Source: Tubulanus polymorphus (lineage: Eukaryota; Nemertea; Palaeonemertea; Tubulaniformes; Tubulanidae). From it: a DNA stretch of 64,000 nucleotides. Below the pieces are notes generated by a model. That model was not told the origin of the DNA, made no database searches, and saw only the letters and a program-made list of their open reading frames with translations. Position 1 is the first letter of the stretch, and each line of letters begins with the position of its first letter. The DNA lies in contig NC_134031.1 in NCBI RefSeq assembly GCF_964204645.1, positions 1,836,001-1,900,000 on the forward strand. The letters run 5' to 3'. This document shows, one piece after another, positions 48,904 through 60,867 of the stretch. The position numbers and the translations under genes are program-made.

Positions 48904-51900
48904 ATGGCGACTCTGCCGCCGTGGAAGCTGGCTCTAATCGAGAAAAAACGTCGCCATGAAGAAGACGAACGGCGTCGACATTTAGACGAAATGCGTCGCC
49001 TGGCAGAAATGCCCGCCTGGAAACGCGATCTTTTACTGAAGAAAAAAGCCGTTCAACAAATACACGCGAATAGTAACAACATAGTCTACGACGGGTCGAC
49101 GAATAAATACATCGATAATAACTCGATCGGGACTCGAAACACGTTACAACACGTTCAACAACAAGCAGCGTCGGAAAATAGTCAACGTTCGACGCCCGAT
49201 TCCGGGTTCGACGAAAACGACGCGACGCCGGAAACACCGTCGCCGGTGAAAGTATCGTCGGCGCTTCGATACCACCACCGCGAGAAAGACTACGCGAACG
49301 CGAATATCACCGGGACGACCGCCAATCATAATCACGTAACGACGAACGGCGTCGTTGCCGCCGCGGATAACAATTCGAACGATTCTTCGGAGGAAGAGTT
49401 ACCGTATCAACCTGGATTCGTGCATAAGTTACTCGATAAATTCGCGCATTTGACGGTGAAAAAGAAAAAGTCGGCGTCCGGCGACGGGACGGAATCGCTT
49501 TATCGGAAACGCTCGGCGAGTGTCGAGGATATTTTAGAAACGGATAATAATTCGTTGCAGAGTAAAAAACATAGCGTCAGCGTTGAGGAATTGAGTCCAA
49601 AACGGGTTGTAGATCCACGATTGAGTCCGAAACGCGTTGTAGATCCAGGATTGAGTCCGAAGCGTGTCGTCGATCCGGTATCAAGTCCGAAGCGTGTTGC
49701 CGATCCGGTATTGAGTCCGAAGCGTGTTGTGGATCGCGAGCGGGCCGCTAGCGTTATAGACTACGGGGATATAAACGTTCCTCGCGCGGCGACTCGCGAG
49801 CGTGCCACTAGTATGGTCGTCGATTCCTCGCGCAGAGAGAATCTACTCATTAAAGAATCGAGCGCCGCGAATCATAAGCGATGCGATTATAACGCGAATC
49901 CCGAGTCCAACTTGCAGTCCGCGACTGACGAACCGGATTGTAACAACACGGTGAGGATTATTTCAGGGAATCGTGATAATTTCACGTCCGAGGAATTACC
50001 GGTCAGGAATCTCGTTTCGTCGGTTCGTAATATTTTCGAGAGCGGCGCGATGAAAGGGTCGCCGGAGATTCTGCGCAAGAAGAAATCGCGCGCGCCCGCG
50101 GTTCCCGTGGTAACCTCGCCCGCGGTTCCCGTGGTAACCTCGCCCGCGGTTCCGTCAGTCCCCCCGCAGACCGCACGCATACAACACAACTCAGATCTAA
50201 CGACAAATTTGTCCTCAAAACGGACAGGGCCACCTGGTGGTCACAAAGCGAACAAAACACCGTCTGCTACTACTGTAGCAGACGCTACGAAAAAAGTCGT
50301 CGAAGTCAACAATCGAAACCACGGCGACGATAATAAAACGATCGTCAACGGAGAATTGGCGAAGATCCGCGAGGCAGGTCAGTCATGGGTGTTCGGAGGT
50401 GGGAAGTCGCAGAGTCCGAGTGGTCCGTTACAAAGTCCGGTGGGTGGTCCAGTGCAGAGTCCTTTAACTAACTGTTCGAAAATATCAACGTCGCAAAAAC
50501 ATGATGAAACTAGTAATAATAATATTAATAATAATAATATTCGTTCGGCGGCGAAATCTCAGAAAGATTCTCGACAACAAAATGCGAAAGAATCGCCGTC
50601 GACCTCTTCGACCAAAATGGTTGCCGTGAAACCGGTCGACAATGACTCAAACCGGTCATCGACCACTACGTTTAAACTGGTGACCGGTTCCGACGACGCG
50701 ACCGGTGCGAAATCTCAGGTAAAACCGGCACAGGGGGCGCCACCACAACGACCGACGCTGAACTCGCAACAACCGCGTAAACGCCACGCACCACCCGTAC
50801 CGTCGATATTTACGCAGCCGCAGATTCATAAACGCCACGGCGCGGCGTCGTCGGCGCCAAAAATGACGATCGGGAACGTGACGACCTCGTCGGCGAGTAG
50901 CGACGAGATTCCCGTTACTAATATAGACGACGTTCCGATTACAAATATCGATGACGTGATGGTATTCGAATTAAATGAGGGCAGCGCGCCGACGCCACGC
51001 CCGCCCCCGCCGCAGTTCATCGATACCAAACTCGATTTATCGGGTATCGTTAACGACGCCGTGTTGCCGTCGTCGCGCGACAGGACGAAATACGATCAGA
51101 CGACGACGCCACCTAGGATCAAACCGTGTAATATCGAGTTCATCGGCGCCAACGTTAAACTGGAAAAATCATCTTTACAGAAAACGAAGAAACAAAAGGT
51201 GAGAATTTATTTGTTATTTTCGAGATTTTAGCTTGAAATTCGAGGATTTATTGATGTTAAACTCGGTCTACAACCAGGTCTACAACCAGGCCTACAACCA
51301 GGTCTACAACCAGGCCAAACCAGTTGCTAGGTCAAAACACCAGTTGTTACGCATACGTTAAGCTGATAACCACTGGACTAGTTTTATTGGTCTACTGGTT
51401 TGCATGCTTTCCAGCTACGTACGAGACCAGGGTTTGATTGTCAGTGAATGCGTGTACCTGTCACAGTCTCTGACCATCTTCGTTTTATAGCATTCTGCGC
51501 TCTTCTGTAAGAGGAATTATCGCATACTTTCTCTTTCGATTCCTGTGTTTGGAAGTTTCTGCCCCAAATTTTTTCATCTCTGCGACGTTGGAAATCTTTA
51601 CCGAGAAGATTATCTCATCTATGTGACCTGACTGACCCAGACCTCTGCGTTTTAAGGATATTACACATGTAGGGCCTATGTCTAATCCAGTTTTGTCATT
51701 AGATGTGTTGTACTTTAATAGAGTTATGCGTAATTGGGTGAGGTCCAATAAACTTGAATGAATTTCACGACAATCTGTTGACTGGGTTTTAATATATAGT
51801 AGAAGTTAATTGTTTATAGTCGATATGTCTCTCTCTCTCCTGGCATCTGTCTGAGTCATGTTATTATATATAATACTGTACTGAGTTGTGCTGTTGGAAC

Positions 51901-53673
51901 CAGCTTGTCGATACAACCTGTTCGTCCTAAACATCGCTTCAATTATTGCTCCTGGTGTCGACAGGAATGTTATACTGGCTTTTATTTCCTTAAGCAGTTT
52001 TACATCTTTAAACTGTTCAAGCTTTCTGTTACCTTTTGGAAGGGATCCGAAATTTCTACCTTTAGAAATTCACTGAAATACATACGCTTTTACTGGCAGC
52101 TTGAGCGTGTAGATATATGAGGGAGAGGGGTCCAAAAATGTGAGTTTATTTAATTGTTCTTTGATAACGCCCCGTGGACGCATCAGCCTACTTTTTCTTC
52201 GGATTGAATATCAATTCAATACATATCAGTTGAATGTATATATCTGAATAGGAAATTTCCCTCGATGTTAATGAACTTCCTCGTACTTGAAGATAAAAAA
52301 AACCAAGAATTTTTGGCACAATTTCAGATGATTTGCATGAGAATATTTCTATTGCGCTCACAGTCGCAGTACTGCTGATATAAAGACGCGGTTCTCTTTA
52401 CTACTGTAGATATATACGAATACTGAGTACGGCGAAGAACAAGTCGTTTTCGATCGGACATTTTTTTTACGTCGACCACCTGTGGATTCGTGACTGATTG
52501 TATTATTGTATATGAACCACCTGGTGCTTGATTTTCACATCGCAATATGAAGCATACACGAGTAGCTGCGTTGTTTTTCTCTATTGTCTTATTAAAGCTT
52601 GCGCAAAAAATTAGCAGCAGATTATGTTTGTATATTCACACTTATGATTCAAGCTTTTATCAGGTTTCTGTTCGAGGTGTGGATTTGAGCGCGACCCCCG
52701 ACCGTGGGTTGACTCAGGAATGGGTGGGATTGAAAAAAGATGATCTTTAAATGATTGAAAACTGTGCAAATGTTGCACATTGGATTTAACTACGCAGTCA
52801 CGAAACAAAAGTTCGATTTCGTGATCTATAATTATAAACTACGGAACTCGATAATGAGTCAAATATAAGAATTGAGAATTCGATTCCTCTCAAACTGTAG
52901 TTTGGCAATATTGACTTTGTTTTACATGGTCCATGGGTGGGTCTGGTTTGATTTGATACTTTCTTCTCTTTCTTACAATCTGCCTCTACTGTCTTTCTAG
53001 CTGTCTGAATTGGAGTGGACCTCTCACTCTTTCTCTCCCTCACTCATTCGATAAGCCTCTCTTGAATTGATTATCACGAGGTGAAATTCAGTAAATTTAC
53101 TGCAAATAACACTAGACCGAACTCGACACTAACCTTTCCATCTTCAAACAGAATTTGCTCGAGTAAATAAGAAATTTGATCATCGTGAATCGATGATGAA
53201 TACTCGATGTATTGTCGTGTTGTCCGTACACTGAACCAACGGTCGTCCATCCGTCTGTCTGTCCCGATAAGTGTTACAAACCGCATGTAGTATTTAAACA
53301 GATATTTAGCATGTCCTTGATTTAATCAGTTCCAATTTAGAATCGAGCTTTCATGCTAGCTAAAAGTCTGTTCTAAATCTATGTTGATCCGTTCCATTTT
53401 AGAACCGACCGATTCCAGGTCCATTCTACTGGTTATTTCTCTATGTGCGAATAGAAACATTGCTTTAATTACCTCTTAATGAAATCATAGTAAATTTCAC
53501 GAAAAAGGTTGAATTTGTGTATTATGAAGGATCGTTGAAATCACGGTATTCTGATTGTTAGATTGATAGTAGGATTTGATCAGATGTGATCACGTCATTG
53601 TGTCGTGTATTTACACACATGTAGAGCTGATATATATTAATGAGTAATTAGCCCCCTGAACAAGCAGCCACAG

Positions 53674-53704
<31 letters not shown>

Positions 53705-56700
53705 GTTTGATTTGATGAATTTTCATCAGTCTCAGAGATAGAGAGAGAGAAAGAGCTATTACATGTAGATCTACGATTTATAATTCATCACACACTACAC
53801 ACAACCAAAAACTAGGGTGTGGGTTAAATTTGCCTCTGGACCCAGTTCCACAGTTGTGTGAGTTTAGTATTGACTCTGGACCCGGTGTACTGATGTGTAT
53901 ATGGTAATAATGACTGTGGTATATTCGTATATGTCTTATATTGTCAATTATTTCTTGTAGACAGAGTCTATTGGAATGTATACTGTGTTTATATTATCAG
54001 TGTATTCATTAACAAAACCAATAACCACAATTCAATATCTACGACTCAGTTCTCTCTCTGTTAGTCTTCACCACTCTGCGTATGAAATGATCTTTCTATG
54101 TGATAAATAGATTGTATCTGGTGGTGAATCTTCGAGTTGTTGCCAGGGGCTTGTCTGAAGCAGATGGTCTCGGGAGATAAGTGACTGTATAATTGAGCTG
54201 AAGAATCTAACACTCAATCGAAAGAAAAATTGTTCGAGGATTTTGATGTTACAACTCACAAAAAAACAAAATTTGAAAATGGCTCGTTCTTGAGTTCTGA
54301 CTGGGTCGTTCTTGAGTTCTGACCGGGTCGTTCTCGAGTTCTGACTGGGTCGTTCTTGAGTTCTGACCGGGTCGTTCTTGAGTTCTGACTGGGTCGTTGT
54401 TGAGTTCTGACCGGGTCGTTGTTGAGTTCTGACCGGGTCGTTGTTGAGTTCTGACCGGGTCGTTGTTGAGTTCTGACCGGGTCGTTGTTGAGTTCTGACC
54501 GGGTCGTTGTTGAGTTCTGACCGGGTCGTTGTTGAGTTCTGACCGGGTCGTTGTTGAGTTCTGACCGGGTCGTTGTTGAGTTCTGACCGGGTCGTTGTTG
54601 AGTTCTGACCGGGTCGTTGTTGAGTTCTGACCGGGTCGTTGTTGAGTTCTGACCGGGTCGTTGTTGAGTTCTGACCGGGTCGTTGTTGAGTTCTGACCGG
54701 GTCGTTGTTGAGTTCTGACCGGGTCGTTGTTGAGTTCTGACCGGGTCGTTGTTGAGTTCTGACTGGGTCGTTGTTGAGTTCTGACTAGGTCGTTGTTGAG
54801 TTCTGACTGTGTCTTTTTTGAGTTCTGACCGGGTCGTTGTTGAGTTCTGACCGGGTCGTTGTTGAGTTCTGACCGGGTCGTTGTTAAGTTCTGACCGGGT
54901 CGTTGTTGAGTTCTGACCGGGTCGTTGTTGAGTTCTGACCGGGTCGTTGTTGAGTTCTGACTGGGTCGTTGTTGAGTTCTGACTGGGTCAGTCTTGAGTT
55001 CTGACTGGGTCATTCTTGAGTTCTGACTGGGTCGTTCTTGAGTTCTGACCGGGTCGTTCTTGGATTTCAAGTCGTTCAGGTTTTGTGCAAGCTCTGTTTT
55101 TTGCGGATAAATTCAACAGATACATAAACATTATTTCTGCTGATTAAACATCTGTAGATAACTTGCGTCAATCAGAAAAGATAATCAATCAAAGGCACCG
55201 GTATTTGTTGATGTCTTTACTGTCGTGTGATTAATTAGTCTTACCGAGTAATTAATGATAATCTCAGTAGGCTTCGGTAATTAGCAGCCCGATAATTTTT
55301 GTTCGAACTGAGAGATGATGGAGTTTTGATTTTGAACCCGCTGTATTTCAACACCTGGAAATTCTTCCCAAAAAAGAAAATTTTGATAATTTTGTACTGG
55401 ATATTTAAAACAGTGAACTACCGCTTATAACGAACAGATTTTCTGGTGCCTTGAAGATCGTTGTAACAAGATTCCGCTGAATATAAAACTCAAGGGAAAA
55501 TTTGTTGAAAATTTGTCGGATATTTGTTGAAATATTTTTCCAACCCTCTTTGAAGTCCGATCCTCAAATTTTTTACAATTCAAAAAGACCTGCCCTTCAG
55601 CATTTGAGTATTTGAAATGTTAGGGTGTATATGGCCTAATTATGCGATATTTTTGGATCGAAAACCTAGATATTTTATGAATTTGCAGCTGGTTTTCGCG
55701 TGATCCGTTGTAACATCTTGTCAAACGTATCCGGTTTCATATTTGAAATCGTATCTATTTCGATTGTGATGATTTATTTCCGCGCTGGGCCGATCCATGC
55801 ATCCAAGGGGTGGTTTTGGAACGGACTAACTATCATAGTGTAAACGTGGATGACAAACAGATTTTCATTGAGGGACAAAACAGTGTGGCCACTGACCCTG
55901 GACAACTAGGAATTTGAACAATTTTGCAAAAAGTTTTCCTCAAAAATTGAGGCTCTTTATCAATACGTGATTCAATTAAAAAAAATGAATAAATTTTAAC
56001 ATTTTGAGCTTAGAAATTTATCTGATTCATTCCGAGAATATTCTGTTATAACTTGGAAAAATCAGGGACAATACATGGATTTATGAATTGGCGGAAAGTT
56101 GTCGCCCTGAAAGAGTTAAAACTGCGCAGGAGATTTCTATCAGCAAGAAAAACGCGACATATTTTCTTTATGCGGTGGAGCTATTTAATTCACGCGCGCG
56201 GGGAAGTGTTAGATGGTTCGTTAACTCAGCGCAGGAATTCCTGTTACCTCAGGTGCACTTCATTCTACGAATAAAAATATCGATCATATCAGATGATGAT
56301 ATACCTACCTACAGTACGTGTTGTGTGAGACAAGTCACAGTGTGAGACTCGCACAACACCTCCTAGATAAACTAAAGCATCATTCTTCTTAATCCTTTCT
56401 TTGTTTCTTTTTCATCATTTGCCTCAAATGAGACTAAAACATCATCAGGGGCCTGTTGTACAGCGATGGCTCAGACTCAGTAAGTTGAGGGGAAACAGAA
56501 CCTCAACCCTACTAACAATGCCCCGAGTGACACTCAGTAGGTTGAGTGATGGAATTGAATTGATTTTATAGATTGGAATTTAGGGGTAAGCCAGTATTTA
56601 CTGATATTTATCGAGCGTAACAGGAATTCATGTTCATTTATTACGCGCATGAATTAATTCAGTTCATCACCGTGTTGAACATCTGGACTGACAATAGTTG

Positions 56701-58480
56701 AATGAACAGCCCGCGACCGACGCCAGTAAAATACTGTACTCCAACCGATATTCAACAAATGTCTGCTTTTAATCAAAAATTCATCACTGCTGATTATGAT
56801 TTACATTTCAAATTTACATTGCCTCCGGCGGGCAGACTACGCTTTATTTAATGCAACTAAAAACAAGGTGGATTTAAACTCGAAATTATCGTCTGATTTG
56901 ATGCTGTTTTTTTTTTCATAATTCATCTTTAGCGCCGATATTGTGTGGATTGAAGTTCAAAGAAGTTTTTGATTGATCCACGAATGAAATGTGTTGCATT
57001 ACGAAACACTGTCATCTTGAATACTCTTCGTATTCTAAAAACCAAGCTTGGTGTTCCACAGGGTTCTATTGTTAGACCATTACCTGACGAGATATCAAAT
57101 TATTTCAATCATATTTTCATGTTTCAAAGTATCTCTGGAAGGAGGTTATTGAAACCGATCATTTTTTGTTGATACTTTACAAAAGAGTGAAATTTATTGT
57201 CTGTAAATCGTTGAAACTATTTCCAGTCTTGATGAATATCATTGAGAGTAACCCACAATATCAATTTAAACAACTGCTCTTGCTTTTTCGTACGTTTCGG
57301 GCCGATTCCCTCAACCCATCTTATAATTATAAACCCTGAAGATGGGTGGAAAGATTCCACCAAAACGTGAGAAAAAATCAATAAAAGTTATTTCACTTGA
57401 TATTGCGGGTTTCTCTTGAAAGATTTATTGATTCATTGATTGTAAATTTTCTCATTTTCTCTGTAATATTTTCTAGGGTTCGATATCGTTTGATTCCGAT
57501 CACGTGATGTACGAATATCCATCTGAACAATCGCTGCTAGATTTCTTCGCCTCTCAGGAACAACGCGACGACGACGACGGAGGTGGCGCCACCGACAACA
57601 CAGATAACAATTTCTATAGCAACAACAACAACAATGTAGACAGCATGACCGATAGCGGAGATGACGATAGCGAAGATGTGAATAAAAACGCTTCCAACTC
57701 GGATATCAATTTGCTCAATAACCCCGCCCTCGGTAAGTTCGATAACCATTTCATCGTTTCCGCACTTTTTAAATTCCCTTTACCCTCAATTACGGTCTGC
57801 AACTTGCCTTTAAGATAGTTATGACTTCGATTCCCGTTGCGCTGGTTAAGCAGATTCATTATGACTAGTTTATATCGATTTAAAAGTTCACTGACATGAA
57901 GGAAGTAGGAATGAATTCAAAATATTGTTCATGGTGGCCACTTATCCATGGAAAACCCGGAAAAATCTGACTCATTACTGCGAAACTGGGTCCAGATTTT
58001 ATTGGTTTTACAGACCTGGATATGACTACTATTTAAAAGAGTTGCTCCCAAAAACATATAAAAAGTTACTCTCAAAATCTGGATAATTTCTAGTTCAGTT
58101 TCAATTAAGCTACAAATTCTGATGTCAAACGACTCTAATTTTCTTGTGACCTATTACGATAAGTGATATCGGGTATTCTGGTCCGGTCTGGTCCAGTCGG
58201 GTCCGGTCTGGACCAGTCTGGTCCAGTCGGGTCTCGTCGACTACTGAAAATGACAGGTATTTTTACGTTCTTCTCCAATGACTACGATCAATTTTCAGCG
58301 AATAGATTTAAGAAAGACGGACCGAATAAATTTAAAATTCACCTCGTGTCGTACCTGGCTCAATTGTGTATAGATTTAATGGTTGAGGTACCGGAATCGA
58401 CGTATGAATCGTCAAATGATTCTTCTGTTTATAACGATTCACAACCGACAGGTACCGCCCCCTATCTCTCCCTCGACTGA
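48904..58480 (+). CDS. Phostensin/taperin-like PP1-regulatory protein
   Basis: Exon 1 (48904-51198, 765 codons), exon 2 (57477-57732) and exon 3 (58257 on) join in frame. The start MATLPPWKLALIEKKRR and RLAEMPAWKRDLLLKKK match the paired WK..LL motifs at the phostensin N-terminus. Residues 230-277 are five LSPKRVVDP-type decapeptides. Long disordered Pro/Ser/Asn stretches and three AVPVVTSP octapeptides follow. Across the exon 1/2 junction lies KQK|GSISFDSD, then VMYEYPSEQSLLDFF, like the KISF-type PP1-docking motif and YPSE box of this family. The role is to target PP1 to actin. Exon 3 either ends at TGA 58478-58480 or uses a donor at 58452 and runs on; I cannot resolve the 3' end. An in-frame TTG at 48853 precedes the ATG, so a longer N-terminus is possible. 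Confidence 0.8.
49592..49738 (+). repeat. 30-bp coding repeat (five decapeptides)
   Basis: TTGAGTCCGAAGCGTGTTGT-type units encode LSPKRVVDPx. The codons differ at synonymous sites, and the frame is kept. SPKR is a proline-directed kinase consensus, so an array of phosphosites is plausible. Confidence 0.85.
51265..51316 (+). repeat. 12-bp tandem repeat
   Basis: GGTCTACAACCA / GGCCTACAACCA alternate for just over four copies, shortly after the exon 1 donor of the phostensin-like gene. Confidence 0.85.
53671..53698 (+). repeat. (CAG)9 microsatellite
   Basis: A pure CAG run flanked by CAGCCA interruptions. It is intronic. Confidence 0.9.
53825..53885 (+). repeat. Two-unit CAGTTCCACAGTTGTG array
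   Basis: CTCTGGACCCAGTTCCACAG is followed by TTGTGTGAGTTTAGTATTGA and a second CTCTGGACCCGGT. It belongs to the same family as the arrays near 7.5, 13.3 and 17.4 kb. Confidence 0.6.
54284..55065. repeat. 22-bp minisatellite, about 35 copies
   Basis: The core unit is GACCGGGTCGTTGTTGAGTT plus CT. The central copies are almost identical, while edge copies carry TTCTTGAGTTCTGACTGGG variants. Because 22 is not a multiple of 3, each frame meets a 66-bp superperiod. The minus strand has no stop in any frame, which creates a 273-codon ORF (54249-55070) that is not a gene. Confidence 0.95.
55425..55475 (+). repeat. TAACGAAC dispersed repeat, copy 3
   Basis: TATAACGAACAGATTTTCTG is followed by GTGCCTTGAAGATCGTTGTA and ACAAGATTCCGC, matching the copies near 9.6 and 38.0 kb. 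Confidence 0.55.
55884..56110. mobile_element. GGTGGCCAC-bounded repeat, copy 3
   Basis: It begins GTGTGGCCACTGACCCTGGA and contains TTTATCAATACGTGATTCAA, TTTTAACATTTTGAGCTTAG and ATTCTGTTATAACTTGGAAA, ending AAAGTTGTCGCCCTGA. The order is the same as in copy 1. Confidence 0.7.
56960..57180 (+). pseudogene. Degraded non-LTR retrotransposon reverse-transcriptase fragment
   Basis: The frame encodes MKCVALRNTV...TKLGVPQGSIVRPLP and then ISNYFNHIFMFQS. This follows the LINE RT order RKQxVxLN..GVPQGSxLGPLLF..IND and the strand that should carry FADD. The FADD aspartates are lost. It is a short, inactive relic in the last large intron of the phostensin-like gene. Confidence 0.65.
57336..57369 (+). 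repeat. Hammerhead-core-like retroelement signature, copy 2
   Basis: CTGAAGA is followed by a perfect GGTGGAA-AGA-TTCCACC stem and AAAACGTG. CUGANGA is intact, but GAAA has become AAAA. It lies 160 bp downstream of the RT remnant and is followed by an A-rich AATAAAAG, as at a retroelement 3' end. Confidence 0.55.
58179..58230 (+). repeat. 10-bp GGTCCAGTCG/GGTCCGGTCT repeat
   Basis: About five decamers end just 27 bp before the predicted exon 3 acceptor of the phostensin-like gene, within its presumed polypyrimidine and branch-point region. Confidence 0.75.
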
Positions 58481-59289
58481 GAGAGAGAGATGCCTCAGTG
58501 AATTCAGAAGCCTGCCGCGCACCTTTACGATATAAACAGGATTTACGATAATTCTAGGTTTGAACAAAATCAAAAGGTTTAAGTGGGGCCTGAATGGCAA
58601 TGAGGACCCTGTTCTGCACCAGCTATCTTGCCATATAGTATCCCACTAGATGGCGTGCTGCACCAGCTTTTCCGCCAGACGCTTGTATATATCGATAGAG
58701 TAACCTGATCGAAATAAACATTAAACATTAAACAAATCATGTCTAGGTATTCGTAGAATTTGAGAAATTACGGATACATTTTAATTGAATCTTTGTTGAA
58801 ATCTGGCATTGTTGTCTGAAAGTTCACTAGCAACATCTGGTGGATCCTCGCTTGCCACAGTCAAGCGTCGAGTCCACATTAAGGAGGTGGCCATCTTTGA
58901 TCTTTATGTGATCTCATAAAATAGGTTTTCGGACTACTTTTAGTAGAGGCAGTCTATAAACCTCACTGATCCCGGAACAGATCTAAAGGTGTCATACGTC
59001 ACGCGATAACCATGAAAATCATTCTATCGGAAAGGTGTGCGGACCCTTGAATTAATGATACAGCCACGGCTGAAAGTCTCATCGGTGATAACTAATGTTT
59101 AAAAGTATCGTAAAGGTGTTCAGCAGGTCTGGCTTGATAACCTCAACGCCCACTGGTTTACCCCACTACAGCCTACAGCGCCCACCCGTCCACTATCTCT
59201 ACCTGCACTAAATAATATTCAATATTTCAATATTAACGAGTGTTTCTCATTATATCATGTTATAAGCACGCGTTCATTAATAAATCAGT

Positions 59290-59345
59290 AGATTATTAAT
59301 TGGCCAATTAATTAATTATTAATTGGTCAATTAATTTATTATCAG
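59290..59345. repeat. AT palindromes
   Basis: TTAATTGGCCAATTAA (59297-59312) is a perfect 16-bp palindrome. It is followed by ATTAATTATTAATTGGTCAA TTAATT, a second imperfect one. Confidence 0.6.
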
Positions 59346-60867
59346 GTGCCGAACTGAAGCGGTTTATCGATATATTAGGTTTACACTCAGAAATTGAGAA
59401 TGCTTAAACCATTGACTCGAGAATGTTTCCACGTACTTAGATAAGTGTTAATTATTTATTAACAAGTCGTAGGTTGATCGTTTAACTAATTAACTAGATT
59501 AATTAGCGGATTAATTAGCTTAATCCGATTAATGAATGAACTGTGTAAAGGAAGAAGGGAGTTGATTTCTGCCAGTATGGTCTCGTGCCTGTCTCTATAC
59601 GACGGCTCGGTTATAGACACCGAGAGAGACTTTATTCACAAATTATTCATGAGTTTGTGTTGATTGGATTTGTATTATATAAGTTAGCCACGTTTCATAG
59701 TTCAAGACTGACGTCGAATCTGTATAACTTGTGTTCAGATGTTTGTCCCGATGAACCATACGGGCCAGTTTCATAGACCCACGTGTTTTTAGAGATTTAC
59801 ATGATGACATGACAGACCCTCCAAGTTTGTGAATTCCCCTAATCCCATTGCCCAATAAAGAAATCAATTTTTGTTTGAAATTCAATTTTTTCCTGTAATG
59901 CTCGGTTAGTTTTATTTTGTTTAGCTCTGACCTTGGAGTTTCGGGTAGTCATTTGGTCAAATGATTATTCCCAGCTCTGACCTAGGGGGGTCAACTATAT
60001 TGTCTTCGGATTTAAGATAGCAATTCCGGCTACTTCTATCGTCGGCTATTTATTATGCTATTCCTGAATAGGGAATTCTGGTCAAAACAAATGTGTCAGA
60101 AGAGACTTCTGGAATTGGTAGAGAGCGAATTTAAGATTCTCATGGTGTATTGCGAGTCAACCTTGCTGTAGAGGTTGACTGATAGGTGAATCAGCCAACC
60201 GTGGAATTTCCTGCAAATTATACGTTATTCATCGGCCTAAATCACTTTGGTAATGTGGATATGATTCTAATTTATATACACTAAGAGTTCCACATATAGG
60301 CCTAGTATCTTTTAAAAACGTGGTTAAGTTGAAATTCAACTCCCCTATAGTTTGAATCATATAAAGGGCCGGGTCTCAACCGATGTCTCAGACTTATGGT
60401 ATGTTTGTTATACGCTTGGGTTTTATGTATGAAAATACCTGATATGCATCGAGACTTCGCAAACAACAGACTTTTACTGTAAAAACTCGTTGTTTAATGA
60501 TTTATGAATTGTGATCAGTTGAGAAATCTGATTTTGTCTGGGGGAGTCAAACTATCAATGCTGAATTAAGTATCACCTGTAGATTTGATATTTACAGCTA
60601 GGAATAGGCTTGAAATATTACTTTTGTCGAGTTGTTGAAAAAAATAACAAGGTCACGAATCATAGCGACAGCTTTTCAACAGTCATTTACACACATGTCA
60701 TGCCATAGCCGCCCTATCGCGTGAAGGTCTTATTTTTAGATCATTCAGTTCAAATCAAACTGGTAGATTCGTTGTCTTGATGTTCAGGTTCTGATAGGTT
60801 TCCTATAAAATCAAAATTACGTAGATTGTCATTGGATTTAACTAGTCACATTTCTTGACGCAGCATA

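Larger units (their letters stand above)
51199..57476 (+). other. Large intron of the phostensin-like gene
   Basis: A 6.3-kb intron. It holds a 12-bp repeat (51265-51316), a possible SINE trace (51370-51435, GGGTTTGATTG B-box-like), a (CAG)9 run (53671-53698), a two-unit CAGTTCCACAGTTGTG array (53825-53885), the 22-bp minisatellite (54284-55065), a TAACGAAC repeat (55425-55475), a GGTGGCCAC repeat (55884-56110) and an RT remnant (56960-57180). No exon is seen. Confidence 0.7.

Noticed and set aside
54284-55065. CRISPR array
   Set aside because: Units are contiguous without spacers and the genome is eukaryotic.
54249-55070. A 273-codon minus-strand ORF with a 22-residue repeat
   Set aside because: It is wholly the 22-bp minisatellite read in three successive frames, lies inside an intron, and has no start context or unique sequence.
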